From: Lachnospiraceae bacterium
GTDB lineage: Bacteria; Bacillota_A; Clostridia; Lachnospirales; Lachnospiraceae
Length of the DNA: 19,859 nt
Direction of reading: 5' to 3'
Assembly (NCBI GenBank): GCA_024684065.1
Contig: JAIKXO010000127.1
Location: 1 to 19,859, forward strand
Part shown: in pieces, positions 1 through 7,122 of the stretch
Position numbering within the stretch: position 1 is the stretch's first letter
How the letters are laid out: each line of letters begins with the position of its first letter
The notes under the pieces: generated by a model
Told to the model about the DNA's origin: nothing
The model's database searches: none
The model's input: only the letters and a program-made list of their open reading frames with translations
Made by a program: the position numbers and the translations under genes

Positions 1-855
1 TCAATGTATATAGACCTTGTTGAAGATACAACGGGAAGCCTTAACATATCCGAGATATCCGAAGAGGATGTTCAGGCGGAGCTTAAATATACAGACTGGA
101 GAAACATGATCGTAAACGTTATCGGCAAGGATGACCAGGCTCTGTTCATGGAGCGGTCCGATCCCGAATATCTGAAGAAGATGTTCACTCCGGGGCGTAC
201 TTCAAGCTTTGACTGCCTGATGCAGAATCTTGAGGGCGTTTATATCTGGGTTAAGCTGATCTTTTCAAGGATCGAGACCGGTAACCCGGATGATTACAAA
301 TATGTGTTCATGGTACAGAATATCCACGAGGAAGCCACCGCGATGTTTACGTCCCTTAAAAAACTCAGCGATATGGCCCTTACGGATTCCCTCACCGGCG
401 TGTATAACAGAGGCAAGATCGAAACCTCCGTCAAGAATGCCATCAGGGAATGGGGTGATAAGAAGGATCCCCTGTCGATGATGATCATAGACATTGATTA
501 TTTCAAATCAGTAAATGATGAACACGGACATGCAGCCGGCGACAAAACGCTTAAGCGGTTTGCCCATATCATTACCGGCTTATTTAAGGAAGAAAAGACG
601 GATATAGGGCGCTGGGGCGGCGAGGAGTTCGTTGTGGTATGCTATGACAGGAATCTTGAGGAAACACTTGCCCTGGCCGAAAAGTTAAGGTCAACGGTGG
701 CGGATACATCAATGCCCGGGGCTAAAAAGGTCACCTGCAGCATAGGTGTCGCCGAAGTTAAGGATGACGACAGATTTGAAGATGTGTTTGAGCGTATGGA
801 CAAGGCCCTGTATGCGGCTAAATCCGGCGGAAGAAACAGAGTGGAGGCAGGCTGA
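1..855 (+). CDS. Diguanylate cyclase (GGDEF domain), 5'-partial
   Basis: Makes the second messenger cyclic di-GMP from two GTP. The frame is open to the first base of the window, so the gene probably starts upstream; the ATG at position 4 has no visible ribosome site. Counting from that ATG, residues about 20-115 resemble a PAS-like sensory segment, followed by the usual linker (LTDSLTGVYNR, about 128-138) and a complete GGDEF domain. The active-site motif is GGEEF at about 205-209, preceded by DIDYFKSVND and followed by SIGVA and ALYAAKSGGRN. The RxxD inhibitory site normally found just before GGEEF is absent (EEKT in its place), so product inhibition may be lost. No membrane segment is visible in the part present. 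It is separated from the sugar operon by 252 bp with a terminator and is probably unrelated to it. Confidence 0.9.
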   Translation, partial: SMYIDLVEDTTGSLNISEISEEDVQAELKYTDWRNMIVNVIGKDDQALFMERSDPEYLKKMFTPGRTSSFDCLMQNLEGVYIWVKLIFSRIETGNPDDYKYVFMVQNIHEEATAMFTSLKKLSDMALTDSLTGVYNRGKIETSVKNAIREWGDKKDPLSMMIIDIDYFKSVNDEHGHAAGDKTLKRFAHIITGLFKEEKTDIGRWGGEEFVVVCYDRNLEETLALAEKLRSTVADTSMPGAKKVTCSIGVAEVKDDDRFEDVFERMDKALYAAKSGGRNRVEAG

Positions 856-884
856 GCCGGTCTCCGCGCATGTCTGCGCAGTGT

Positions 885-905
885 CCTTTCCGGTTCCAGG
901 AAAGG
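885..905 (+). other. Small hairpin downstream of the diguanylate cyclase gene
   Basis: CCTTTCC and GGAAAGG form a perfect 7-bp stem with a 7-base loop. It is followed only by CTTTGACTTCTTT, without a clean T run, so at best it is a weak terminator or RNA 3'-end stabiliser. The rest of the 856-966 gap shows no gene and no convincing promoter. Confidence 0.35.
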
Positions 906-966
906 CTTTGACTTCTTTATCCCGGTTTTACGGTCTAAGAGGTATCACCTCATTCTCATCAGGATC

Positions 967-1026
967 GAATTTCTTAAAATTTCTTTGAATTCCAACAAAC
1001 TGTAACTAAGACAGGATCATTATAAT
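967..1026 (+). promoter_or_regulatory. Promoter and activator-site region of the sugar operon
   Basis: The element TCTTAAAATT-TCTTTGAATT (972-991) reads as two tandem 10-mers that agree at 8 of 10 bases. A perfect TATAAT follows at 1021-1026, 29 bp later. The place of a -35 box (998-1003, AACTGT) is poor, which is typical of activator-dependent promoters. The same arrangement with the same 29-bp spacing occurs before the binding-protein gene (10868-10927); the 20-bp block matches there at 17 of 20 positions, and an aligned GAA lies 5 bases upstream of it in both. The inferred transcript start is about 1033, giving a leader of about 75 bases. The likely activator is the AraC-type response regulator encoded downstream; that link is inference. 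Confidence 0.6.
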
Positions 1027-1062
1027 AATCCTCATAAGGATTATATACTGATCCTGTTTTTT
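1011..1062 (+). terminator. Terminator-like hairpin between diguanylate cyclase and sugar operon
   Basis: The outer stem is ACAGGATCA (1011-1019) with TGATCCTGT (1049-1057), and the inner stem is ATAATCCT (1025-1032) with AGGATTAT (1037-1044), closed by a 4-base loop. A run of six T (1057-1062) follows. The shape fits an intrinsic terminator for transcripts coming from upstream. The proposed -10 box of the sugar operon (1021-1026) lies inside it, so transcripts starting at about 1033 would lack the left arm and read through. Confidence 0.7.
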
Positions 1063-1107
1063 AGTGTTTTGACAACATCACAGCTTCTAAAACGGAGGAA
1101 AAAACCT

Positions 1108-2109
1108 ATGTATATACCAAAGGATAACAGGTATGAAAAAATGATATTTCGCAGAACCGGGAACAGCGGGCTTTTACTGCCGATGGTATCTTTGGGATTA
1201 TGGCACAATTTCGGCTCAGCCGATAATTATGAGAATATGAGAGCGATGTGCAGGACAGCGTTTGATAATGGAATTACGCACTTTGATCTTGCCAACAATT
1301 ACGGACCGGTATATGGCTCGGCGGAGATTAACCTGGGGAGGATACTAAAACAGGATTTTATGGAATTAAGGGATGAGCTGATCATTTCCACGAAAGCCGG
1401 TTACGATATGTGGCCGGGCCCTTACGGGGACCATGGGAGCAGAAAATATCTGATAGCCAGTCTCGATCAGAGCCTTATCAGACTTGGAATTGAGTATGTG
1501 GATATTTTCTATCACCACCGGATGGATCCCGATACACCCCTGGAGGAGACGGCGCTTGCACTTTCGCAGATCATAAGAAGTGGAAAGGCTTTATATATCG
1601 GATTATCAAATTATGATGGAGATACGATGAGGAGGATGTCGGACAGCCTGTCTGAATTACATGTACCGTTCATAATCAATCAGAACCGGTACAGCATTTT
1701 TGACCGGACAATAGAAAAAAACGGTTTAAAGGCAGCCGCAAAGGAAAAAGGAAAAGGGATTATTGCATTTTCCCCACTTGCCCAGGGCCTTCTGACAGAT
1801 AAATATCTTAATGGTATACCCGAAGACAGCCGTATAAAAAAAGACGGACGGTTCTTAAAAGAGTCAGATATCACACCGGAGAAGCTTACCGTGATCCGGA
1901 AGCTGAATCAGATCGCGGAAGGCCGGGGCCAGTCGCTGGCTCAGCTTGCTCTTTCTTTTGTACTCAGGGATGATGAAGTAACAAGTGTACTTATAGGAGC
2001 CAGCAGACCGGAACAGATATTAAACAATGTTTTAATAGCCAGGCAGGAACCTCTCGGTCAGGATGATGCTTTAAAGATAGAGCAGTGTGTTCAGGCTCTG
2101 GCAGAATAG
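1108..2109 (+). CDS. YghZ/Gpr-like aldo/keto reductase (AKR14 type)
   Basis: A cytoplasmic NADPH-dependent aldehyde reductase of 333 residues. It closely resembles E. coli YghZ, known to reduce L-glyceraldehyde 3-phosphate to L-glycerol 3-phosphate and to act on methylglyoxal. Shared stretches include LSLGLWHNFG-like (about 27-36), FDLANNYG (59-66), IISTKAGYDMWPGPYG (92-107) and LAQGLLT. The catalytic tetrad is visible as D60, Y65, K96 and H137. I chose the ATG at 1108 because GGAGG (1094-1098) precedes it at good spacing; an in-frame upstream extension starting at TTG 1069 adds a non-homologous tail and has no ribosome site. It is the first gene of the operon, and the stop is 13 bases before the first permease. 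In this setting it probably reduces an aldehyde released from the imported sugar. The family call is firm, the substrate is not. Confidence 0.9.
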   Translation: MYIPKDNRYEKMIFRRTGNSGLLLPMVSLGLWHNFGSADNYENMRAMCRTAFDNGITHFDLANNYGPVYGSAEINLGRILKQDFMELRDELIISTKAGYDMWPGPYGDHGSRKYLIASLDQSLIRLGIEYVDIFYHHRMDPDTPLEETALALSQIIRSGKALYIGLSNYDGDTMRRMSDSLSELHVPFIINQNRYSIFDRTIEKNGLKAAAKEKGKGIIAFSPLAQGLLTDKYLNGIPEDSRIKKDGRFLKESDITPEKLTVIRKLNQIAEGRGQSLAQLALSFVLRDDEVTSVLIGASRPEQILNNVLIARQEPLGQDDALKIEQCVQALAE

Positions 2110-2122
2110 AAAGAGGCTTCAT

Positions 2123-3031
2123 ATGAAAACAAAAAGAAATAAGTATTCTCTGTTTTGGCCAGTCTTTTTTATCGCGCCATTCTGTGTTTTTTTCTTCGTT
2201 TTTAATATGTTTCCGATCCTGTATTCATTTTATATGAGTTTTCTGGACTGGAACGGATACAGTGCAAAAACTTTTATCGGACTTAAGAATTATATCAATA
2301 TTTTTACAAAGGACACAACTTTCTGGAAATCTCTGTGGTATACCGTCAGGATAGGTATCGCAGGTTTCCCGATAGCCATCATCCTGGGTCTGGTACTGGC
2401 GGCTCTGTTAAGCAATCTTAAGAGGTTTCGCAACTTTTTTCAGACCGTTAACTTTCTGCCCTATATCACAACTCCGGTTGCCATAGGTATGATCTTTACC
2501 TTTATCTTTGAACAGCATGTCGGGATCCTTAATAAGCTGATCGTTGCTTTCGGCGGAGAGGCCGTGAATTTTCTGGGAAGTGCAAAATATGCACCGTTTG
2601 CGATCTCCTTTATGATCATATGGAAATGTACAGGTTATTTCATGGCTATGTATCTGGCCGGTATCACGTCGATATCGGAAGACATATACGAAGCCGCGAG
2701 GATTGACGGAGCAAATGGCATTCAGATATTCTTCCGGATCACGTGCCCTCTTCTTAAGCAGGTTACGAGCTTTGTTGTAATAACGAGCGCTATATATGCT
2801 CTTCAGCTGTTTGATGAACCAAATCTGCTGTTTACCAATCAGAGCAGCAGTACTGTGGGAGGTCCTGCGCAGAGTTGTCTGACCATGGTCTGGAATTTCT
2901 ATAACCAGGCTTTTGGAGGAAATCCGAGGATGGGATATGCTTCCGCGCTCTCATGCGTACTGTTTGTTATCATAGTCATAGTTTCCGTTACGGGACTTAA
3001 GCTTATGAACGGAGGGGAGGAAATGAGATGA
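2123..3031 (+). CDS. ABC sugar transporter permease, MalF/LacF type (CUT1)
   Basis: One of two inner-membrane subunits of an ABC importer for sugars or oligosaccharides; 302 residues, normal for the family. The first membrane helix is near residues 8-30 (FWPVFFIAPFCVFFFVF), several further hydrophobic segments follow, and the EAA loop that docks the ATPase reads EAARIDGANGIQIFFRITCP. The ATG at 2123 is preferred, with AAAGAGG about 7 bases upstream; an earlier in-frame ATG lies inside the reductase gene and has no such site. The last codons overlap the next permease by ATGA, so the two are translationally coupled. No ATPase gene is in the operon, as is common in Firmicutes where a shared MsmX-type ATPase serves many importers. 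Confidence 0.93.
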   Translation: MKTKRNKYSLFWPVFFIAPFCVFFFVFNMFPILYSFYMSFLDWNGYSAKTFIGLKNYINIFTKDTTFWKSLWYTVRIGIAGFPIAIILGLVLAALLSNLKRFRNFFQTVNFLPYITTPVAIGMIFTFIFEQHVGILNKLIVAFGGEAVNFLGSAKYAPFAISFMIIWKCTGYFMAMYLAGITSISEDIYEAARIDGANGIQIFFRITCPLLKQVTSFVVITSAIYALQLFDEPNLLFTNQSSSTVGGPAQSCLTMVWNFYNQAFGGNPRMGYASALSCVLFVIIVIVSVTGLKLMNGGEEMR

Positions 3032-3867
3032 GAGAAAATGAAAAGAAGAATGGGAAGAAACCTGTTGAAATAGTCATTATGGTATTTCTGATAATCATGT
3101 CGATCATATCGTTAATTCCGTTCTGGCTTATGTTTTCAATGTCCACTTACCTGAGCGAAAAAATATTTCTTGGAAACCCTTTGATCCCTTCGGATTATTT
3201 TATGGAAAATCTGAGAACGATCTTTGCTTCCAATTTCGTTCAGTCTTATTTAAACAGCCTGCTCGTATCGGTTATATCAATGATCGTTTCCGTCCTGCTT
3301 TGTTCAATGGTCGGTTACGGAATGAATGTATACAGGTTTAAGGCAAAAAGGGTGCTGTTTATTTTCATTATGATGACAATGATGGTTCCGTCACAGCTTG
3401 GGATCATAGGTTATATGATCGAGATGAGGACGGTGGGGCTGAATAATACACTGTGGCCCATGATGTTTGTATGGTTTGCCAATGGATTCGGGGCATACTG
3501 GATGATCTCCTTTATAAGCGGTGCGCTGCCGCTTGAGCTCGTTGAGAGCGCAAGAATAGACGGAGCGAATGAAATATCAATATTTGCGAGAATAGTTTTA
3601 CCCTGTATCAGGCCGGGAATCCTGACGCTTTGTCTTCTCATTTTTTTATGGTCATGGAACAATTATATGATCCCTCTCGTATTTACAAACAGGCAGGAGA
3701 ATTATACGGTACCTATTTTCGTAAAAAGTCTGGCAAGTGCCTACAGAACGGATTACGGGGCTCAGCTGGCAGGGCTGTTTCTGTCAACGATCCCTATGTT
3801 AATACTGTTCATTATCGGTTCAAAGAATTTTATACGGGGACTTACAGCCGGTGCGGTAAAAGGGTAG
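3028..3867 (+). CDS. ABC sugar transporter permease, MalG/LacG type (CUT1)
   Basis: The second membrane subunit of the importer, 279 residues. A hydrophobic helix at about 14-36 is followed by the usual six-helix pattern. The EAA docking loop is ESARIDGANEISIFARIVLP, followed by PGILTLCLLIFLWSWNNYMIPLV, the conserved C-terminal helix region of MalG proteins. The protein ends in a typical RGLTAGAVKG. The start ATG overlaps the stop of the first permease (ATGA) and GGAGGGGAGG lies just upstream. It works with the 2123 permease and very likely the lipoprotein encoded at 10987. The transported sugar cannot be read from the sequence. Confidence 0.93.
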   Translation: MRENEKKNGKKPVEIVIMVFLIIMSIISLIPFWLMFSMSTYLSEKIFLGNPLIPSDYFMENLRTIFASNFVQSYLNSLLVSVISMIVSVLLCSMVGYGMNVYRFKAKRVLFIFIMMTMMVPSQLGIIGYMIEMRTVGLNNTLWPMMFVWFANGFGAYWMISFISGALPLELVESARIDGANEISIFARIVLPCIRPGILTLCLLIFLWSWNNYMIPLVFTNRQENYTVPIFVKSLASAYRTDYGAQLAGLFLSTIPMLILFIIGSKNFIRGLTAGAVKG

Positions 3868-3885
3868 AACAAAACAGGAGGTATA

Positions 3886-4584
3886 ATGATGAACACAGAG
3901 ACAATGACAAAAGAACAGCTGGCAGGGATGATAGACCATACTTTTTTAAAGGCTTTCGCCACGCATTCGGATTTTGACAGGTTATGCAGCGAAGCGAAGG
4001 AGAATCACTTTGCGATGGTAGCGATCAATTCTTCGCCGGTCAGATACTGCAAGGCACTGCTGAGGGGAACGGACGTACATGTCGGAGCAGCGATCTCTTT
4101 TCCGCTTGGTCAGACCGATATCGAAACCAAGCTGTTTGAAACCAGGAAAGCCATAGAGGATGGCGCTGACGAGATCGACTATGTTTTGAATATCGGAGAG
4201 CTGAAGATGGGGAATGAGCGTTATATCCGTGAAGAGATGGAACGGATCACGGAAGCATGCCGCCTGAAGGGTGTTCTCTGCAAGGTTATTTTCGAGAACT
4301 GTTATCTTACAAAGGAGGAGATAAAAAAAGCCGCGGAGATAGCTTCGATAGTAAAACCGGATTTTATAAAGACAAGTACGGGATTCGGTACTGCCGGAGC
4401 TCTGGCTGAGGATGTAGCCTTAATGAAGGAGATTGCAGGGAGTGACGTAAAAGTAAAGGCTGCGGGTGGTATACGTGACTGGAATACCTGCAAAAAAATG
4501 ATAGATTCAGGAGCAGAGAGGATCGGAACCAGTGCCGGAGTTGAAATTCTTAAGCAGTTTTTAAAAGAAAGGGAGGAGAAATAG
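3886..4584 (+). CDS. DeoC-family (deoxyribose-phosphate) aldolase
   Basis: A class I, Schiff-base aldolase of the DERA family, 232 residues. The known reaction of the family is cleavage of 2-deoxy-D-ribose 5-phosphate to glyceraldehyde 3-phosphate and acetaldehyde. The catalytic set is present: Schiff-base K162 in FIKTSTGF, the second K191 in VKAAGGIR, and D98 in DEIDYVLNIG. Several usually constant stretches differ: VAINSS where the family has VC-V-P, DYVLNIGEL for DMVINIGAL, and FENCYL for IETCLL. Together with its place in a sugar-import operon, away from nucleoside genes, this suggests another phosphorylated substrate. I do not assign the symbol deoC for that reason. AGGAGGT at 3876-3882 precedes the ATG; a second ATG follows directly. 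The next gene begins one base after its stop. Confidence 0.88.
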   Translation: MMNTETMTKEQLAGMIDHTFLKAFATHSDFDRLCSEAKENHFAMVAINSSPVRYCKALLRGTDVHVGAAISFPLGQTDIETKLFETRKAIEDGADEIDYVLNIGELKMGNERYIREEMERITEACRLKGVLCKVIFENCYLTKEEIKKAAEIASIVKPDFIKTSTGFGTAGALAEDVALMKEIAGSDVKVKAAGGIRDWNTCKKMIDSGAERIGTSAGVEILKQFLKEREEK

Positions 4585-4585
4585 G

Positions 4586-5575
4586 ATGAAACCGGAATTA
4601 TTTACATTATTGCCCGAGGAATATGTGGCAACACCTGATGGCATGGAGATCGACAAAAACGGCGATCTCATAGTTTCATGTCCCAATTATGCTGACAGGA
4701 CGATGCCGGGTTGTATCATAAGGATAACAAAGGATAAGAAGATCTCCAAGTGGTTTGATGTGATGCCTCATCCCGAAACAGGACTGGCAAGGAACATGGG
4801 GATAGCCTTCGATAAGGACTATAATCTTTATATATGCGATAATCAGGGCTGGTATGAGGAAGAAGAGAATGTTTTCAGGGGAAGAGTTTTGAAGGTCGTA
4901 TTTAATGAGGACAGGACCGTTAAGGAAACTATCGTTGTTGCCGACCGGATGGAGCATCCCAACGGGATAAGGATAAAGGGAGAATATATGTATCTTACAC
5001 AGAGTTATCTCCACAGGCAGCAGACTGAGAGCGGGAAGCTTATGAGCTGTGTTTACCGCTTTAAGCTTGATGACAGGGGGATCGTAGTGAAGAACACTCT
5101 TGAGGACGAAAACATTTTCTGCACATTTATCACGGAAAATCCGGATTGCCAGTATGGCGCGGACGGAATAGTTTTCGGACCTGATGGTAATCTGTACGTC
5201 GGTAATTTCGGAGACGGCGAGGTCGTTAAGATCGTGATTGACGAGAAAGGAGATTATGTCAGTCAGGAAACCTATGCCAAAGATTTTTCGAAGATGGAAA
5301 GCACGGACGGTATGATCTTTGATGATAAGGGAAATCTTTTTGTAGCTGATTTCTGCGCTAATGCGATCGCGATGATCACACCGGAGCGTGAGATAATACG
5401 ATATGCTCAGAGCCCGGACTGCGACGGCTTTGACGGCGGACTTGACCAGCCCGGCGAACCGATCATATGGGAGGGCAGGCTTATAGCTTCGTGTTTTGAT
5501 CTTGTAACGGGACCCGGAAAGGTCAATACCGCACATGAGATACCCGCGACAATGGCACAGCTTGAGCTTCCCTGA
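4586..5575 (+). CDS. SMP-30/gluconolactonase-like beta-propeller protein
   Basis: A 329-residue protein of the SMP-30/gluconolactonase/LRE family, six-bladed propellers that hydrolyse sugar lactones to aldonic acids using a bound divalent metal. Visible features are the repeated blade pattern (DGNLYVGNFG about 200-209, KGNLFVADF about 248-256), HPNGI with a candidate metal ligand N126, and GADGI and TDGM with aspartates at the positions expected near the metal. No signal peptide is present, so it acts in the cytoplasm. GGGAGGAG overlaps the end of the aldolase gene and places the ATG at 4586. In the operon it would open a lactone made by one of the two oxidoreductases. Some members of the family hydrolyse other esters, so lactonase activity is likely but not proven. 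Confidence 0.8.
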   Translation: MKPELFTLLPEEYVATPDGMEIDKNGDLIVSCPNYADRTMPGCIIRITKDKKISKWFDVMPHPETGLARNMGIAFDKDYNLYICDNQGWYEEEENVFRGRVLKVVFNEDRTVKETIVVADRMEHPNGIRIKGEYMYLTQSYLHRQQTESGKLMSCVYRFKLDDRGIVVKNTLEDENIFCTFITENPDCQYGADGIVFGPDGNLYVGNFGDGEVVKIVIDEKGDYVSQETYAKDFSKMESTDGMIFDDKGNLFVADFCANAIAMITPEREIIRYAQSPDCDGFDGGLDQPGEPIIWEGRLIASCFDLVTGPGKVNTAHEIPATMAQLELP

Positions 5576-5593
5576 TTTAAGGAGTGAAGATCC

Positions 5594-7105
5594 ATGAGAT
5601 ATATAATAGCTCACGATATAGGAACTTCGGGAAATAAGGCGACACTTTTCTCGGAAGACGGAATGCTGCAGGGAAGTATAACAGAGAATTACCCCGTGCA
5701 TTTTTTTAACGGAAACCGGGCGGAGCAGGATGCAGAGGACTGGTGGAGGGCGGTTTGTAAAACGACCAGGGAACTGATAAGAACACAGGGGACAGATCCT
5801 TCTGATATTGCGGTGATATCTTTCAGCGGACAAATGATGGGATGCCTTTTGGTGGATCGAAACGGAAGGCCTCTGCGTCCCAGCATAATCTGGGCGGACC
5901 AGAGAGCTGTAGCGGAGTCGGAGGCTCTAAATGATAAAATAAGTCAGTGGGATATTTACCGGATCACAGGTCACAGAAATATTCCTTCCTATGGAATTCA
6001 AAAGCTGATGTGGATAAAGAATAATGAGCCCGAAGTCTATGATAATACCTATAAGTTTTTAAATGCGAAGGATTACATTGTATTCAGGCTTACAGGTAAT
6101 TTTTATACGGATTATTCAGACGCCAACAGTACGGGATGCTTTGATATCAATCGTCTGGACTGGTCGGAAAGGATACTTGGCGCAACGGGAATTCCGGCTG
6201 ATAAGCTTCCTGAGTGCAGGCCTTCTACCTTTCAGGGCGGATGGGTAACGAAAGAAGCATCCGAGGCAACGGGATTAATGGAAGGGACTCCTGTCGTCTT
6301 AGGAGCCGGAGACGGAGTGACAGCCAATGTTGGAGCGGGCTCGATATCCGAAGGCAAAACTTATGTAAGTCTCGGAACCTCTGCCTGGATCACCACGACA
6401 ACAGACAAGCCTGTTTTTGACCCGGAAATGAGAATCGTAAACTGGGTTCATGCCATACCGGGGCTCTACGCGCCGAACGGAACCATGCAGGCGGCAGGGG
6501 CTTCATACAGCTGGGCCGGGAAGCAGCTCTGTTCGGAAGAAAAAAGAGAGGCAGCTTCAGGCGGAGGCTCGCCTTATGATATTATGAACAGGCTGGTTGA
6601 GAAAAGCAGACCCGGAGCCGGAGGAGTGTTCTTCCTCCCCTACCTTCTCGGAGAGCGGGCGCCGCGCTGGGATCCTTTTGCAAAGGGAGCTTTTATCGGT
6701 CTGACTGCGGAGAGCACAAAGGGAGACTTGTTAAGGAGCATATTGGAAGGCGTTGCCATGAATCTTTCAGTATGTCTCGATATCCTTAAGAGCAGGGTAA
6801 GCATATCCGAGATCACGGCAGTGGGAGGGGGAGCAAAGGGAGAGATATGGCGCAGTATCATGGCAGATGTATTTGATACGGATATTCTTGTCCCCGATCT
6901 CTTAGAGGAAGGCGGTTCAATGGGGGCGGCTGTGATAGGCGGTGTCGGAGCCGGAGTTTTCAGCGGGTTTGACGCTGTAAGCAGATTCTTTAAGGTAAGG
7001 GACAGGATTAAACCTGCAGAGGAAAATGTTACTTTATATAGAGGGAAAAAAATAATTTTCGACAGACTGTATGAGGCGCTTAAGCCCTTATACCCTGAAT
7101 TATGA
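5594..7105 (+). CDS. FGGY-family carbohydrate kinase, xylulokinase-like
   Basis: Phosphorylates a sugar, ketose or polyol with ATP; 503 residues, full length for the FGGY family. The N-terminal phosphate loop is DIGTSGNKATLF (8-19). SGQMMG (78-83) and IIWADQR (98-104) are typical of xylulokinases. The catalytic base is D240 in GAGDG. SLGTSAW (259-265) and GGGAKG (411-416) line the ATP site, and FLPYLLGERAPRWDP (347-361) is a xylulokinase-type stretch. Substrate range in this family is wide (xylulose, ribulose, fuculose, gluconate, glycerol, autoinducer-2), so I give no symbol. The ATG at 5594 follows GGAGTGAAG after the lactonase stop. Its product is the expected substrate of the DeoC-like aldolase. 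Confidence 0.9.
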   Translation: MRYIIAHDIGTSGNKATLFSEDGMLQGSITENYPVHFFNGNRAEQDAEDWWRAVCKTTRELIRTQGTDPSDIAVISFSGQMMGCLLVDRNGRPLRPSIIWADQRAVAESEALNDKISQWDIYRITGHRNIPSYGIQKLMWIKNNEPEVYDNTYKFLNAKDYIVFRLTGNFYTDYSDANSTGCFDINRLDWSERILGATGIPADKLPECRPSTFQGGWVTKEASEATGLMEGTPVVLGAGDGVTANVGAGSISEGKTYVSLGTSAWITTTTDKPVFDPEMRIVNWVHAIPGLYAPNGTMQAAGASYSWAGKQLCSEEKREAASGGGSPYDIMNRLVEKSRPGAGGVFFLPYLLGERAPRWDPFAKGAFIGLTAESTKGDLLRSILEGVAMNLSVCLDILKSRVSISEITAVGGGAKGEIWRSIMADVFDTDILVPDLLEEGGSMGAAVIGGVGAGVFSGFDAVSRFFKVRDRIKPAEENVTLYRGKKIIFDRLYEALKPLYPEL

Positions 7106-7122
7106 TAATGAGGAGAAATGGC

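Noticed and set aside
1069..1074. Perfect TTGACA hexamer just before the aldo/keto reductase
   Set aside because: No -10 box lies 16-18 bp downstream; that position is the ribosome site of the reductase gene. TATAAT at 1021-1026 fits better.
3886..4584. Ordinary nucleoside/deoxyribose salvage operon
   Set aside because: No nucleoside phosphorylase, phosphopentomutase or deoxyribokinase-type gene is nearby; neighbours are glycoside hydrolases and a CUT1 importer.
4676..5833. Long open frame on the minus strand (385 codons)
   Set aside because: It is antisense to the lactonase-type and kinase genes, has no recognisable domains, no ribosome site, and a composition typical of shadow frames.
3886..7105. 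Autoinducer-2 processing (LsrF/LsrK-like) suggested by an FGGY kinase with a class I aldolase-fold protein
   Set aside because: The aldolase belongs clearly to the DeoC family and not to the LsrF family, and no Lsr-type transporter or LsrG homologue is present.
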